In this document: positions 17,757 to 25,888 of the stretch, piece by piece | How positions within the stretch are numbered: the stretch's first letter is position 1 | How the letters are laid out: every line of letters starts with the position of its first letter | Assembly (NCBI GenBank): GCA_016715885.1 | Contig: JADJXL010000028.1 | Coordinates: 868,001-932,000 of the forward strand | DNA from: Polyangiaceae bacterium | Lineage (GTDB): Bacteria > Myxococcota_A > Polyangia > Polyangiales > Polyangiaceae | Reading direction: 5' to 3' | DNA: 64,000 nt | Program-made: the position numbers and the translations under genes | The notes under the pieces: generated by a model | Told to the model about the DNA's origin: nothing | Database searches by the model: none | The model's input: the letters and a program-made list of their open reading frames with translations, nothing else

Positions 17757-18761
17757 TCAAAAACTCCCCATGACACCGAATTGCAGAGGCATCCCTGCTA
17801 CCGGCGGTAGCACGGAAATTGCCGTTTTCGTCGTCGACCCATTCCACTTCCATAGCGATATCAGCGCCGCCGTCACCACGGCCGAACCAATGGCCCCTCC
17901 CAAAATTGCATTGGTGCGGAATTGCTTGTCTTTCCCCGCTGCGAGTTTTTCTTCGGTCGGTGCCGCGTCGAATTCTTCCTTTGCTGCCAGCGTATCCATA
18001 CCAGACCACAATACGAGCGACGCAGCTCCAACGGTAACGCCACCCGCCGCGATCGCCGCGGACCCGAGCCACCCTTGCGCTCGATTCTTGGGCGGAAAAG
18101 TATTCGATGGCGCCCCCGAATGCGGCTTCGACACGGTCGGCACGGAGGTTTGGACAATCGATTCCGGCGCGGGAGCGTCACGCAAAATGGGCTCGGGCTT
18201 TTCCACGAGCACCACGGAGCGCACGCTGCCGGCCTCAACCACTTCGGTACGCTGAATTTTCGTCTCGCCCGTTTGTCCTTCGATAACGTGCATCCCGGGG
18301 TGGACATACACGCTCGTGCCTTCAATCGATTCATTGTCGACACGCACGACGTCGACCTCGGCCGCATACACTTCAATGCGGCCAAGCTTCTCCGCAAGCG
18401 CGCCAAGTGCTGCCGTGGCAGCGTCTCGGTCCGGAGCATCATCGGGAGCCAATCGCAAATACTTTGCATATCCGTTTGCCGCCCGTGTTGGCTCCCCTGC
18501 ACGCTCCCACGATCGAGCGGCATTCCACAGCGGAGCGTAATGCGGCATGTTACGATACGCTTCGTCGAAGGACTTTGCCGCAAGCACGAAATCACCAGCG
18601 TCGAAAGCTCGCTCCCCTTGCTCGAACAAGCGCCGAGCAGCATCTCGCCGATCACTCGAAGCCGCTTCAGCCTCTTGCGCACGCGCGCAGGGAACATTGT
18701 ACGATGCGCCGACGATGGCGGCGAAGCAAAAAATCGTCACACTCAGGCGAGCAAAGTACAT
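17757..18761 (-). CDS. Exported TPR protein with PEGA-like region and C-terminal membrane segments
   Basis: About 334 residues from the ATG at 18761 (another lies at 18779). A signal-like segment (MYFARLSVTIFCFAAIVGAS) is followed by tetratricopeptide-type repeats (RRLFEQGERAFDAGDFVLAAKSFDEAY, APLWNAARSWERAGEPTRAANGYAKYL) at about residues 40-115. A PEGA-like beta domain follows (VYAAEVDVVRVDNESIEGTSVYVHPGMHVIEG). Two hydrophobic segments near the C-terminus (GSAAIAAGGVTVGAASLVLW and NAILGGAIGSAVVTAALISL) may be membrane helices. Such TPR-PEGA proteins are often encoded beside myxobacterial kinases. The stop abuts the kinase start, so the two are co-translated. It probably acts as an envelope scaffold or binding partner. 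Confidence 0.78.
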   Translation of the reverse strand: MYFARLSVTIFCFAAIVGASYNVPCARAQEAEAASSDRRDAARRLFEQGERAFDAGDFVLAAKSFDEAYRNMPHYAPLWNAARSWERAGEPTRAANGYAKYLRLAPDDAPDRDAATAALGALAEKLGRIEVYAAEVDVVRVDNESIEGTSVYVHPGMHVIEGQTGETKIQRTEVVEAGSVRSVVLVEKPEPILRDAPAPESIVQTSVPTVSKPHSGAPSNTFPPKNRAQGWLGSAAIAAGGVTVGAASLVLWSGMDTLAAKEEFDAAPTEEKLAAGKDKQFRTNAILGGAIGSAVVTAALISLWKWNGSTTKTAISVLPPVAGMPLQFGVMGSF

Positions 18762-18907
18762 GCCATCACGATACCACAACCGAGTCGAGATCGCAGCGCT
18801 CGTCGACCAATCAAGCGGCTGCTAGGTCATATTTCGACCGACCTCGACGCCGAGTACACCAATTCGGACGACAGCCGCGCCGGCATGGCATATTCTTCCA
18901 GGGAAAC

Positions 18908-19474
18908 ATGAAAGAGCAGACCCCCCCAGCACGCCCCGATCCCGATGCCGAGCTCGTCGATCGCGCTCTGCTCGGCGACAGGCACGCGTTCGACGCTTTG
19001 GTCACGGCGCATCGTGATGCAATCACGCGACTATGTCGCCGATATGTGCGGCGCCATGAAGACGCCGAAGACGTGGCGCAGCGAGCTTTTCTGAATGCAT
19101 TCGAGAAGCTCGGCGATTTCCGCCGTGAATCGACGTTTCGCACCTGGCTCCATCGAATCGCCGTCAACCTGGCCTTGAACCACGTTCGGCATGCAGCCCA
19201 CGAAGCGCCCATTGCAGAGCTGGACGACTTGCCCACGTTCACCAATGCCCTCGAAACGAGTCGTCTGGTGGCTGCGGAAGTGTGGAATCGCGCTGCCGCA
19301 CGCATTGCCGAGCTGCCACCCAAACAGCGGCTCGTGGTCGAGCTGCGGTTATTTCACGAGCTGAGCTTTGGTGAAATAGCCGTCCTCGCGGATTGCAGCG
19401 AAGACAGCGCCAAGGTGAATTTTCATCACGGAATCAAGCGCTTGCGCGAATGGATTCCCAATCCGATGACGTGA
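18908..19474 (+). CDS. ECF-type RNA polymerase sigma factor
   Basis: A 188-residue sigma-70 family protein. The ATG at 18908 was chosen because it gives a normal ECF length. Region 2 spans about residues 18-90 (DALVTAHRDAITRLCRRYVRRHEDAEDVAQRAFLNAFEKL, then FRRESTFRTWLHRIAVNLALNHVR). Region 4 covers about 130-180 (IAELPPKQRLVVELRLFHELSFGEIAVLADCSEDSAKVNFHHGIKRLREW). Region 3 is absent, as expected. It directs RNA polymerase to a small regulon. No anti-sigma factor is adjacent on the same strand; the next gene, a matrixin protease, is convergent. The target promoters are unknown. Confidence 0.9.
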   Translation: MKEQTPPARPDPDAELVDRALLGDRHAFDALVTAHRDAITRLCRRYVRRHEDAEDVAQRAFLNAFEKLGDFRRESTFRTWLHRIAVNLALNHVRHAAHEAPIAELDDLPTFTNALETSRLVAAEVWNRAAARIAELPPKQRLVVELRLFHELSFGEIAVLADCSEDSAKVNFHHGIKRLREWIPNPMT

Positions 19475-19477
19475 TGC

Positions 19478-20251
19478 TCATCGAGTTTCATGGATCGATT
19501 GACGGTACGTCGTTCGTTTCACGAGGGCGATGACCGAAACCAATAATCCGGCGACAAAAAGGAGCGCCGTGATGAAAAGCCATTTCGATCGCCATAGCCT
19601 TACCATGAATTCGGACGCCGACTCGGCATCGTACAACGTGACTGTTCGAACGATTGCACAAGCGCCAGCCGCGTCGTCGTCGTGAAGCACGCGCCGCGTT
19701 TGTCCGGGCTTGATGCCCGCGCGCATCACGGCATCTTGGTTCCTCGAATGCGCGAGCCCCAAAGCGTGCCCCAGCTCATGCAAAAGCACACTCTCGAGAT
19801 CGAGTGCGTCGCTCGGCACGCTGGTTTCGCCGCTCCATGTGCGCGTTGCATCGATTTCAATGACCACGTGGCGAATATCGCCGTGAAATTTGTCGCTGTC
19901 GATATCCGTGTGTGCAGCTATCGCTTTTCCGAATTTCCAATCGTCGACGATGGGCCGAATCTCAATCAATACGTCATCTTCGTCTTCCGTGAGCACGAAC
20001 ACGGGCGACGAACAAGCTTTCGCATTCCACGTTGCAATGGCGCGCAAAAGCGGAGCTTGGCCTCCATCGGAAAAACCCGGCACGGGTGAATCGAGATGCA
20101 CCCGTGCCGGCAAGGAAGTCAAGCGAAGACGTGCGCCGTATTCGGTCCGGCCTTCCTCGTAGGCCAAAACGTTTGGCACGACCGCCACCTGGGCGGCCAA
20201 AACCACGAGGAGCGTCCGGAAAAACCGCGATGCGGCGCGCCAATGAACCAT
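19478..20251 (-). CDS. Matrixin-type metalloprotease with C-terminal membrane helix
   Basis: A 257-residue protein. The ATG at 20251 (MVHWRAASRFFRTLLVVLAA) gives a signal peptide and lies four bases after the preceding lipoprotein stop. The zinc site HELGHALGLAHS (HExxHxxGxxH) and a downstream Met turn (AVMRAGI) mark it as a metzincin of the M10A matrixin group. The upstream part (YGARLRLTSLPARVHLD, LLRAIATWNAKACSSPV) fits the matrixin fold. Near the C-terminus, KWLFITALLFVAGLLVSVIALV is a transmembrane helix followed by a short basic tail, so the catalytic domain should be periplasmic and membrane-tethered. It is likely co-transcribed with the upstream lipoprotein; substrates are unknown. 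Confidence 0.85.
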   Translation of the reverse strand: MVHWRAASRFFRTLLVVLAAQVAVVPNVLAYEEGRTEYGARLRLTSLPARVHLDSPVPGFSDGGQAPLLRAIATWNAKACSSPVFVLTEDEDDVLIEIRPIVDDWKFGKAIAAHTDIDSDKFHGDIRHVVIEIDATRTWSGETSVPSDALDLESVLLHELGHALGLAHSRNQDAVMRAGIKPGQTRRVLHDDDAAGACAIVRTVTLYDAESASEFMVRLWRSKWLFITALLFVAGLLVSVIALVKRTTYRQSIHETR

Positions 20252-20255
20252 GGGT

Positions 20256-21353
20256 TCAGGTGCCAGCGTCGTCGACGCGGTCTGCTTCGGCCGCATCGAT
20301 ATCCATGGCACCCGATTCCTCGAGCAATGCATCGAGCTCGGGATCCACATCCATCCCGTTCTCGCCCACATCCGCTTCATCCGGCGGTTGTTCTCGGGCA
20401 AACCCGGCGCACATCGCCACGTCACCTTCATTCGGATTCATGGCGTCGTTGTTCGGATTGTCATCCTCGTACGCCGTCCGGAGACCATCCTTGTCCCAGC
20501 ATTCATGCGCGGTGCCGAGCAATTGCTTCATGGCACCGAGCGAAGCGACTGCTGCCGCGCCGCGGCCGCCTTCGTCACGTTTCCACAAGATACGCAGGCC
20601 CGTGGCTTCGGGGCCCGGGAGTGACGGAATGAAGTCGCCGATTCCGACGGATCGGAAGCGTCCGCCCACACCCACGAGGCGAACGAGATCGGCACCAAAA
20701 TTGACGACGCGCTTATCGGGATCGTCACGACGTACCACATTATGGTATGCAATGCGCCGTCCGCGTTTGTCTCCACGATGGTTGGCAAACCAGAAGTGAA
20801 TCGATCCATCGGCGCCGGGCGCATTGAATGCATCGCTCAGATTCGTCAGGTTCACGTGCAGACGACCACCGCCGGTTCGCGGACCTTTCTTTACGAAAAT
20901 ACCCGTGAGCAAGGGAGTACGTGTGTTGTCGGCATTCCTGAGAGCAACGAGATATCGGAAACGACCAGCTGCCATACGCCCCACGACGAGCGTCGCGTCC
21001 TTCCCCTGAATCGTCTTTTCCCATTCGGCGAATGCCGTACCATCAGGCCGAGCGCCTTTCCTCGACGGTTCGCCCGCGGCCAATTCCTTCACGAAACCGA
21101 GCACCGCGGCCACGTCCATTCGTGCTTTGTCTCCTTGCCTTCGCCCCTCGGCAAGCAGCGTCGCCGGATCACCAATCATCTCCGCGGCCGCAGCAGCATC
21201 CGGATCCTGCGTGATCAAATCGCCGAGATCCACCACGTCGTCTTGCGTAATTTCCTCACCGGCCGGCGCCGGCTCGGGATTCCCACCGCATCCCACGAGC
21301 GCCAAAGGCAAAGAAAGAACGAGCGCCGCCAACGTATTCTGAAGCAGTTTCAT
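20256..21353 (-). CDS. Lipoprotein upstream of the matrixin protease, function unknown
   Basis: A 365-residue lipoprotein. The ATG at 21353 gives MKLLQNTLAALVLSLPLALVGC, a signal peptide with lipobox cysteine at residue 22; an upstream in-frame ATG at 21431 would bury it. The first part of the mature protein is acidic and Ala-rich (EEITQDDVVDLGDLITQDPDAAAA). The middle is mixed (TLVVGRMAAGRFRYLVALRN, RRIAYHNVVRRDD, VRLVGVGGRFRSVGIGDFIPS). The last 50 residues are strongly acidic (ENGMDVDPELDALLEESGAMDIDAAEADRVDD). No family was recognised. It ends four bases before the matrixin gene, so the lipoprotein may be its substrate, inhibitor or partner. Confidence 0.7.
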   Translation of the reverse strand: MKLLQNTLAALVLSLPLALVGCGGNPEPAPAGEEITQDDVVDLGDLITQDPDAAAAAEMIGDPATLLAEGRRQGDKARMDVAAVLGFVKELAAGEPSRKGARPDGTAFAEWEKTIQGKDATLVVGRMAAGRFRYLVALRNADNTRTPLLTGIFVKKGPRTGGGRLHVNLTNLSDAFNAPGADGSIHFWFANHRGDKRGRRIAYHNVVRRDDPDKRVVNFGADLVRLVGVGGRFRSVGIGDFIPSLPGPEATGLRILWKRDEGGRGAAAVASLGAMKQLLGTAHECWDKDGLRTAYEDDNPNNDAMNPNEGDVAMCAGFAREQPPDEADVGENGMDVDPELDALLEESGAMDIDAAEADRVDDAGT

Positions 21354-21528
21354 GCCAAAACCTCTCCCCACGATCCTCGTACCAGCGAAAATCGCGTCCA
21401 AAACATGGCCAATCGCGCGGCATCCGTGCACGTGCGTCGCTCATGTCCCGCGCTTGGACACGGTCCACGAGGAAAGGTAAAAACTGCTCAAAGCGCGCGT
21501 GAACCAGGACTTGCTACTGATGAGGATA

Positions 21529-21650
21529 GCCCGGGGAAGGTGCGGAGCGATTTCGCGGCGTTGCGGGGGGTCCCACTGTTCGAACCCGCGCAGCGGGCGA
21601 GTTTGGGGGGCACCGCGACGCCGCGAAATCGCTCCGCACCCTCCCTGGGC
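21529..21650. repeat. Long palindromic element, copy 2 (covarying arms, shared core)
   Basis: A 122-bp imperfect palindrome in the 328-base gap between the lipoprotein start (21353) and the topoisomerase-RecQ stop (21682). The left arm GCCCGGGGAAGG followed by TGCGGAGCGATTTCGCGGCG pairs with the right arm ending CTCCCTGGGC over about 40 bases, with a few wobbles or mismatches. The centre holds CCCGC-GCA-GCGGG flanked by GTTCGAA and GAGTTTGGGGGG. Ends and centre match the element at 13689-13802; the arm middles differ but remain self-complementary. Nothing else was seen in the gap. Confidence 0.78.
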
Positions 21651-21681
21651 GGACAAACCTAGATTCGTCGAAATACGCTGC

Positions 21682-24600
21682 TCAACTACCTTTTTTCTTA
21701 CGCGCCATTGCGCGACGCGCCCAAAACGCCTTCGACTTCGCCCCGGACGCGCCCTTCGTCTTGGCTGCTTTTTTCTTTGCGGGTTTTTCATCGAGCGTCA
21801 CGAAACGCGCGGCCGACGCATGTTGCCATGATGCCGCGGGCGAATCGTCCGCCAATGTCACTCGCTGAAATTCAATCCATTCCCCGCCTTTTTGAAATGA
21901 ATCCGTGCGCACGTGCACGAGACCCGCGCGCGAAAGGCCATTGACGATATGCTCGAACGACCGCCTATCCAGCGTATCACCGAACGTGTCACGATGAAGC
22001 CGCCCCATTGCCTGCCCATCTTCCCGAGAAAGCGCCGCGAGTATCTTGTTGATTGCCGCCGTTTCCGCAGGACTCGGCTCGCGGAATTTCCGCCCCACAC
22101 ACGCATCCGGCGCGCATACGTCACACATTCCGCAAGGCGTTCCGTCGTCCTCTTGATCGCCGAAATGCTGCACCAGATGCAGCATGCGACAACCATGCCC
22201 TTCGGCGAATTTCGCCATCTTCGCCAGGCTTTCTTGCTTGTGCCGCCGCTGCGCAATGTATTCGGGCAAAAAATCGTCCGCGCCCCGACGCACTCCGTCT
22301 TCATGATCGACGATGGCACCGCCGTGAATCCACAACTTTTCCAGCACCTTGTCGAATTCTTCTCGCTCGGACGACAATCGCGAAGCAAGCGCATCCTGCG
22401 TTTGCGGCCGGTCCGTCAGCGAAGAATAAAGCGCCGAAAGCAGTGCCGGATCAGGGTAGTCTCGCTCGAAAAAGTATTCGTGTGTGCGGCGGTCGACGAA
22501 AGAATGCATAAGGATCGCCCGAGAAGGAAGCCCATCGCGCCCCGCTCGCCCGATTTCCTGATAATATGATTCCACACTTCCGGGCAGCGCCAAGTGAACG
22601 ACGGTGCGCACGTTCGGTTTGTCCACCCCCATTCCAAATGCAATCGTCGCCACCACGATGTCGATGTCACCCGCTAGAAATGCCGCCTGAATACGATCCC
22701 GCACGGCCGTTTCCATTCCCGCGTGATATGCGGCCGCGGAATATTTCCGCGATAGCACCTTCGCCGTATCTTCGGCATGCTTGCGCGTCGGAGCATACAC
22801 GATGGCCGGTCGCCTGTCTTCAGGCGCAAGCAATTTCGTGACGGCTTCTACTCGTCCGGCGGGCGTGAGTTCCACGACTTCGACGGAAATGTTCGTCCGG
22901 CGAAACCCATGAATGAACCGAACCCCCTCTCCGAGACCCAATTCTCGTACGATGTCGTCTTGAACCACGGGCGTCGCCGTTGCCGTGAGCGCAATCACGG
23001 GCGCCGGCCTGAGCGACGGAAGCCTTTGTCCAATCATTCGGTAATCCGGCCGAAAATCGTGCCCCCAATGCGATATACAATGTGCCTCATCCACCGCAAC
23101 GAGCGTCGGTTTTCGCCGGGCAAGCATTTCAGGAAAACCGGGTACACGCAATCGTTCTGGCGCGACAAACAAGAAGTCCAATTTGCCAGCCAAATAATCA
23201 ATGCACGCAGCTCGAGAGCTCGCTCTGTCACGCCCCGAATGAATTCGCTCCGCAGAAAAACCCTGCTTTCTCAACTTGCCGACTTGATCCTCCATCAATG
23301 CAATGAGCGGGCTGATGACCAGCGTCGTCCCACCTCGCGCAACCCCCGGAAGCTGATAACACAAAGACTTCCCTGCCCCAGTGGGCATCACGATCAAAAC
23401 GTCTTTCCCCTCGGCGACGGCGTGACAAACGGGCTCTTGGTATCGCCGAAACGCAGGAAATCCGAACCGCTCGCGCAATATCTCGACAAGCGGCGTCCCT
23501 TGCGCCACCGGTTTGCGCTCGACGGGAATGTCGGGTACGATTTTCGGCATATTCGTCCGAGCCTTCGCCGCCCCCGACACCGGGGCGGCCATTGTTTTCC
23601 CATCCATCGTCGCTCGTTTGCCCCCCTTCGATTCCTTGGGAGACGCCATTGCACTTGCAACGACGTTCGATTCCGCTGCCATACCGTTCGCACGCGTCTT
23701 CGACACGCTTTTCTTTGCCGCTACCGCTTTGCTTTCGCCAGTCGGCTTCGCCGCCTCGACCGGCATTGGCGTGATCTCCCCATCTTGAACGGCGCCCACG
23801 ACGTACTTGATGTAACCTTCGATTGCGCGAAGAAACGTTTTCAATTCGCCCTCTCCTCGAGCCATCCGCGCAAGCCGCGCCTCCCATTCCCCTGTCATTG
23901 CCACGCTTTTCACATGCGGATGGACCGAATTCACGAGCAATATGCCCTTGTCCGTCGCAACCAAACTCTTCCCTTCACGCGTCACGTATTCGCGTTTGAT
24001 GAGCGTCTCGATGATCGCTGCACGTGTCGCGGGAGTGCCGAGCCCCGTATCTTTCAATGCATCGGACAATTCTTTTTCGTCCAGGGTTTTTCCCGCCGTC
24101 TCCATGGCCGTCAAGAGCGTCGCTTCGGTAAAACGTTTCGGCGGTTTGGTCTTTTTCTTATCGATACGGACGTCCTCCACCCGCTGCTTTTGCCCCTGCG
24201 CCAAACCCCTCGGAAGCACTTGGTTTTCCGGCTCGTCGTCGGTCTCGTCCCCGAATTCGCTTTTCTTCCGCTTTTTTGGACCTTCTTTGACGCCACCAAG
24301 ATCCAATACTTTCCAGCCCGGCTCTTCGACCACCGTACCCGTCGTCTTGAATCGATCCTTGCACGTTCGTCCTTCATCCACCGATTCGACTTCGGTAATC
24401 ACCGTCGTCGTGCGCTCGACGAGATCATCGTGCCAGGCGCAAAGAAGCCGGCGACAAATCAAATCATAAAGCTTGCGTTCATCCGCGGAAAGACTTTCAC
24501 TAGGCACGCTCGTCGTCGTCGGAATGATGACATGGTGGTCGGTCACTTTCGAGTCGTCGACGAATCGTTTTCCAAGCGGTGTTTGTCCCGTTCCCGGCGC

Positions 24601-25668
24601 CAGCAGCGACCGATACGGCGCCTCGATGGCCGCAACGACATCGCCCAGCGTCGATGCAACATCGGTCGACAAATGCCGGCTATCGGTACGCGGATAACTG
24701 ATGAGCTTGTGACGTTCATACAGACCTTGCGCAACATCGAGCGTCTTTTGCGCGCTCCATCCCCAAAGACGGTTCGCGTGACGTTGCAATTCGGTCAAAT
24801 CATAAAGAAGCGGCGGAGGCGTTCTGCGAATCTCCGATTTGAGTTTTTCAATTTTGGCTTGCCCCCGCTCCACACGCTTTTTGATACGCTCGGCCTCTTG
24901 CCCATCGGGCGGCATTCTCGCAGGCCGTTCCGGCATTTCTGGTTTTTCGGACGCCGCGAGTAGTACGCCAACGTAACGAGCATCTTCGCCCTTCGTGCCT
25001 TCGGGAGAAAACGTGGCACGTAATTCGAGATAATCTTCCGAAACGAAAGCTCGAATGGCCAATTCTCGTTCGGCGACCATGGCAAGCGTGGGCGTTTGCA
25101 CGCGGCCCACGGAAAAATCTTCACGAAATGCAAGTGAATATGCTCGAGAAAGGTTCATTCCGACGAGCCAATCGGCTCGGCTGCGTGCTCTCGCCGCATC
25201 CGCAAGCGGATCGTACCATTTTCCGTCGCGTAAATTGCGAAAACCATTACGAATGGCATCCGGGGTCAGCGACGAAATCCAAAGCCGGCGCACGGGTTTG
25301 CTGCACGCTGCCGCATCATAAATGTATCGGAATATCAGTTCGCCTTCGCGCCCCGCATCCGTTGCACACACGACGCATTCGACATCCGGTCGCCGTAAAA
25401 TCTTCTTGACGACATCGAACTGCTTTTTCGTTTCTTCAATCACCACGAGCGGCCATGACGACGGGAGCATTGGCAACGTCCGCAAGTCCCATCGTTTCCA
25501 GGCCGGATCCACCTGATGCGGTTGCGCAAGCGCCACGAGATGCCCAATCGCCCACGTCACCACGTACCCGCCACCTTCGATCGCCCCATCCGCCGCCTGC
25601 TTCGCGCCAAGAACACGCGCGATGTCGCGAGCAACGGACGGTTTTTCTGCGACGACGGCGATGGTCAT
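21682..25668 (-). CDS. DNA topoisomerase III fused to RecQ helicase
   Basis: A single 1328-residue protein. Residues 1-635 are a type IA topoisomerase of the TopB class: Toprim start VVAEKPSVARDIARVL, acidic CATDAGREGE (101-110), FSVGRVQTPTLAM (186-198) and catalytic Tyr about 325 in LISYPRTDSRHLS. A basic, Ala/Lys-rich linker covers about 636-720. Residues of about 725-1290 are RecQ: Walker A MPTGAGKS (761-768), DEAH (860-863) in VDEAHCISHWGHDFRPDY, motif III ALTATAT, motif VI QEIGRAGRDG, the zinc site C1160, C1179, C1182, C1185 and a winged-helix-like region. No HRDC domain is evident. The tail is a Lys-rich stretch. The two activities match the separate Sgs1-Top3/BLM-TOP3 dissolution pair. 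All catalytic residues appear intact. Confidence 0.93.
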   Translation of the reverse strand: MTIAVVAEKPSVARDIARVLGAKQAADGAIEGGGYVVTWAIGHLVALAQPHQVDPAWKRWDLRTLPMLPSSWPLVVIEETKKQFDVVKKILRRPDVECVVCATDAGREGELIFRYIYDAAACSKPVRRLWISSLTPDAIRNGFRNLRDGKWYDPLADAARARSRADWLVGMNLSRAYSLAFREDFSVGRVQTPTLAMVAERELAIRAFVSEDYLELRATFSPEGTKGEDARYVGVLLAASEKPEMPERPARMPPDGQEAERIKKRVERGQAKIEKLKSEIRRTPPPLLYDLTELQRHANRLWGWSAQKTLDVAQGLYERHKLISYPRTDSRHLSTDVASTLGDVVAAIEAPYRSLLAPGTGQTPLGKRFVDDSKVTDHHVIIPTTTSVPSESLSADERKLYDLICRRLLCAWHDDLVERTTTVITEVESVDEGRTCKDRFKTTGTVVEEPGWKVLDLGGVKEGPKKRKKSEFGDETDDEPENQVLPRGLAQGQKQRVEDVRIDKKKTKPPKRFTEATLLTAMETAGKTLDEKELSDALKDTGLGTPATRAAIIETLIKREYVTREGKSLVATDKGILLVNSVHPHVKSVAMTGEWEARLARMARGEGELKTFLRAIEGYIKYVVGAVQDGEITPMPVEAAKPTGESKAVAAKKSVSKTRANGMAAESNVVASAMASPKESKGGKRATMDGKTMAAPVSGAAKARTNMPKIVPDIPVERKPVAQGTPLVEILRERFGFPAFRRYQEPVCHAVAEGKDVLIVMPTGAGKSLCYQLPGVARGGTTLVISPLIALMEDQVGKLRKQGFSAERIHSGRDRASSRAACIDYLAGKLDFLFVAPERLRVPGFPEMLARRKPTLVAVDEAHCISHWGHDFRPDYRMIGQRLPSLRPAPVIALTATATPVVQDDIVRELGLGEGVRFIHGFRRTNISVEVVELTPAGRVEAVTKLLAPEDRRPAIVYAPTRKHAEDTAKVLSRKYSAAAYHAGMETAVRDRIQAAFLAGDIDIVVATIAFGMGVDKPNVRTVVHLALPGSVESYYQEIGRAGRDGLPSRAILMHSFVDRRTHEYFFERDYPDPALLSALYSSLTDRPQTQDALASRLSSEREEFDKVLEKLWIHGGAIVDHEDGVRRGADDFLPEYIAQRRHKQESLAKMAKFAEGHGCRMLHLVQHFGDQEDDGTPCGMCDVCAPDACVGRKFREPSPAETAAINKILAALSREDGQAMGRLHRDTFGDTLDRRSFEHIVNGLSRAGLVHVRTDSFQKGGEWIEFQRVTLADDSPAASWQHASAARFVTLDEKPAKKKAAKTKGASGAKSKAFWARRAMARKKKGS

Positions 25669-25888
25669 GAGGACATACCTGAACGTAGGGCGAGCGCATC
25701 ATGACAAACTGTCGGGCGATGAGCAATCGCGGAAGTGCTCCGCCCTGCGCAAACGTGACGGGCTGCGGCAACCGAGCCACACGCACGCGGCCCCGTGGAC
25801 ACAGGCGATCTTCACAAGTCTTCGCTTTTGTTGAGGTTTTTCCGCGGCCCGGGGTGTGGATACGTCCTGCGCCGAGGAGTCTCGATCC

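Noticed and set aside
22777..24963. 728-aa open frame on the plus strand
   Set aside because: Antisense to the topoisomerase-RecQ gene, whose conserved motifs are unambiguous; the antisense frame is Arg/His-rich with no family features.
21682..25668. Reverse gyrase
   Set aside because: The topoisomerase comes first and the helicase is RecQ-type with its zinc site, so it is not the reverse-gyrase architecture.
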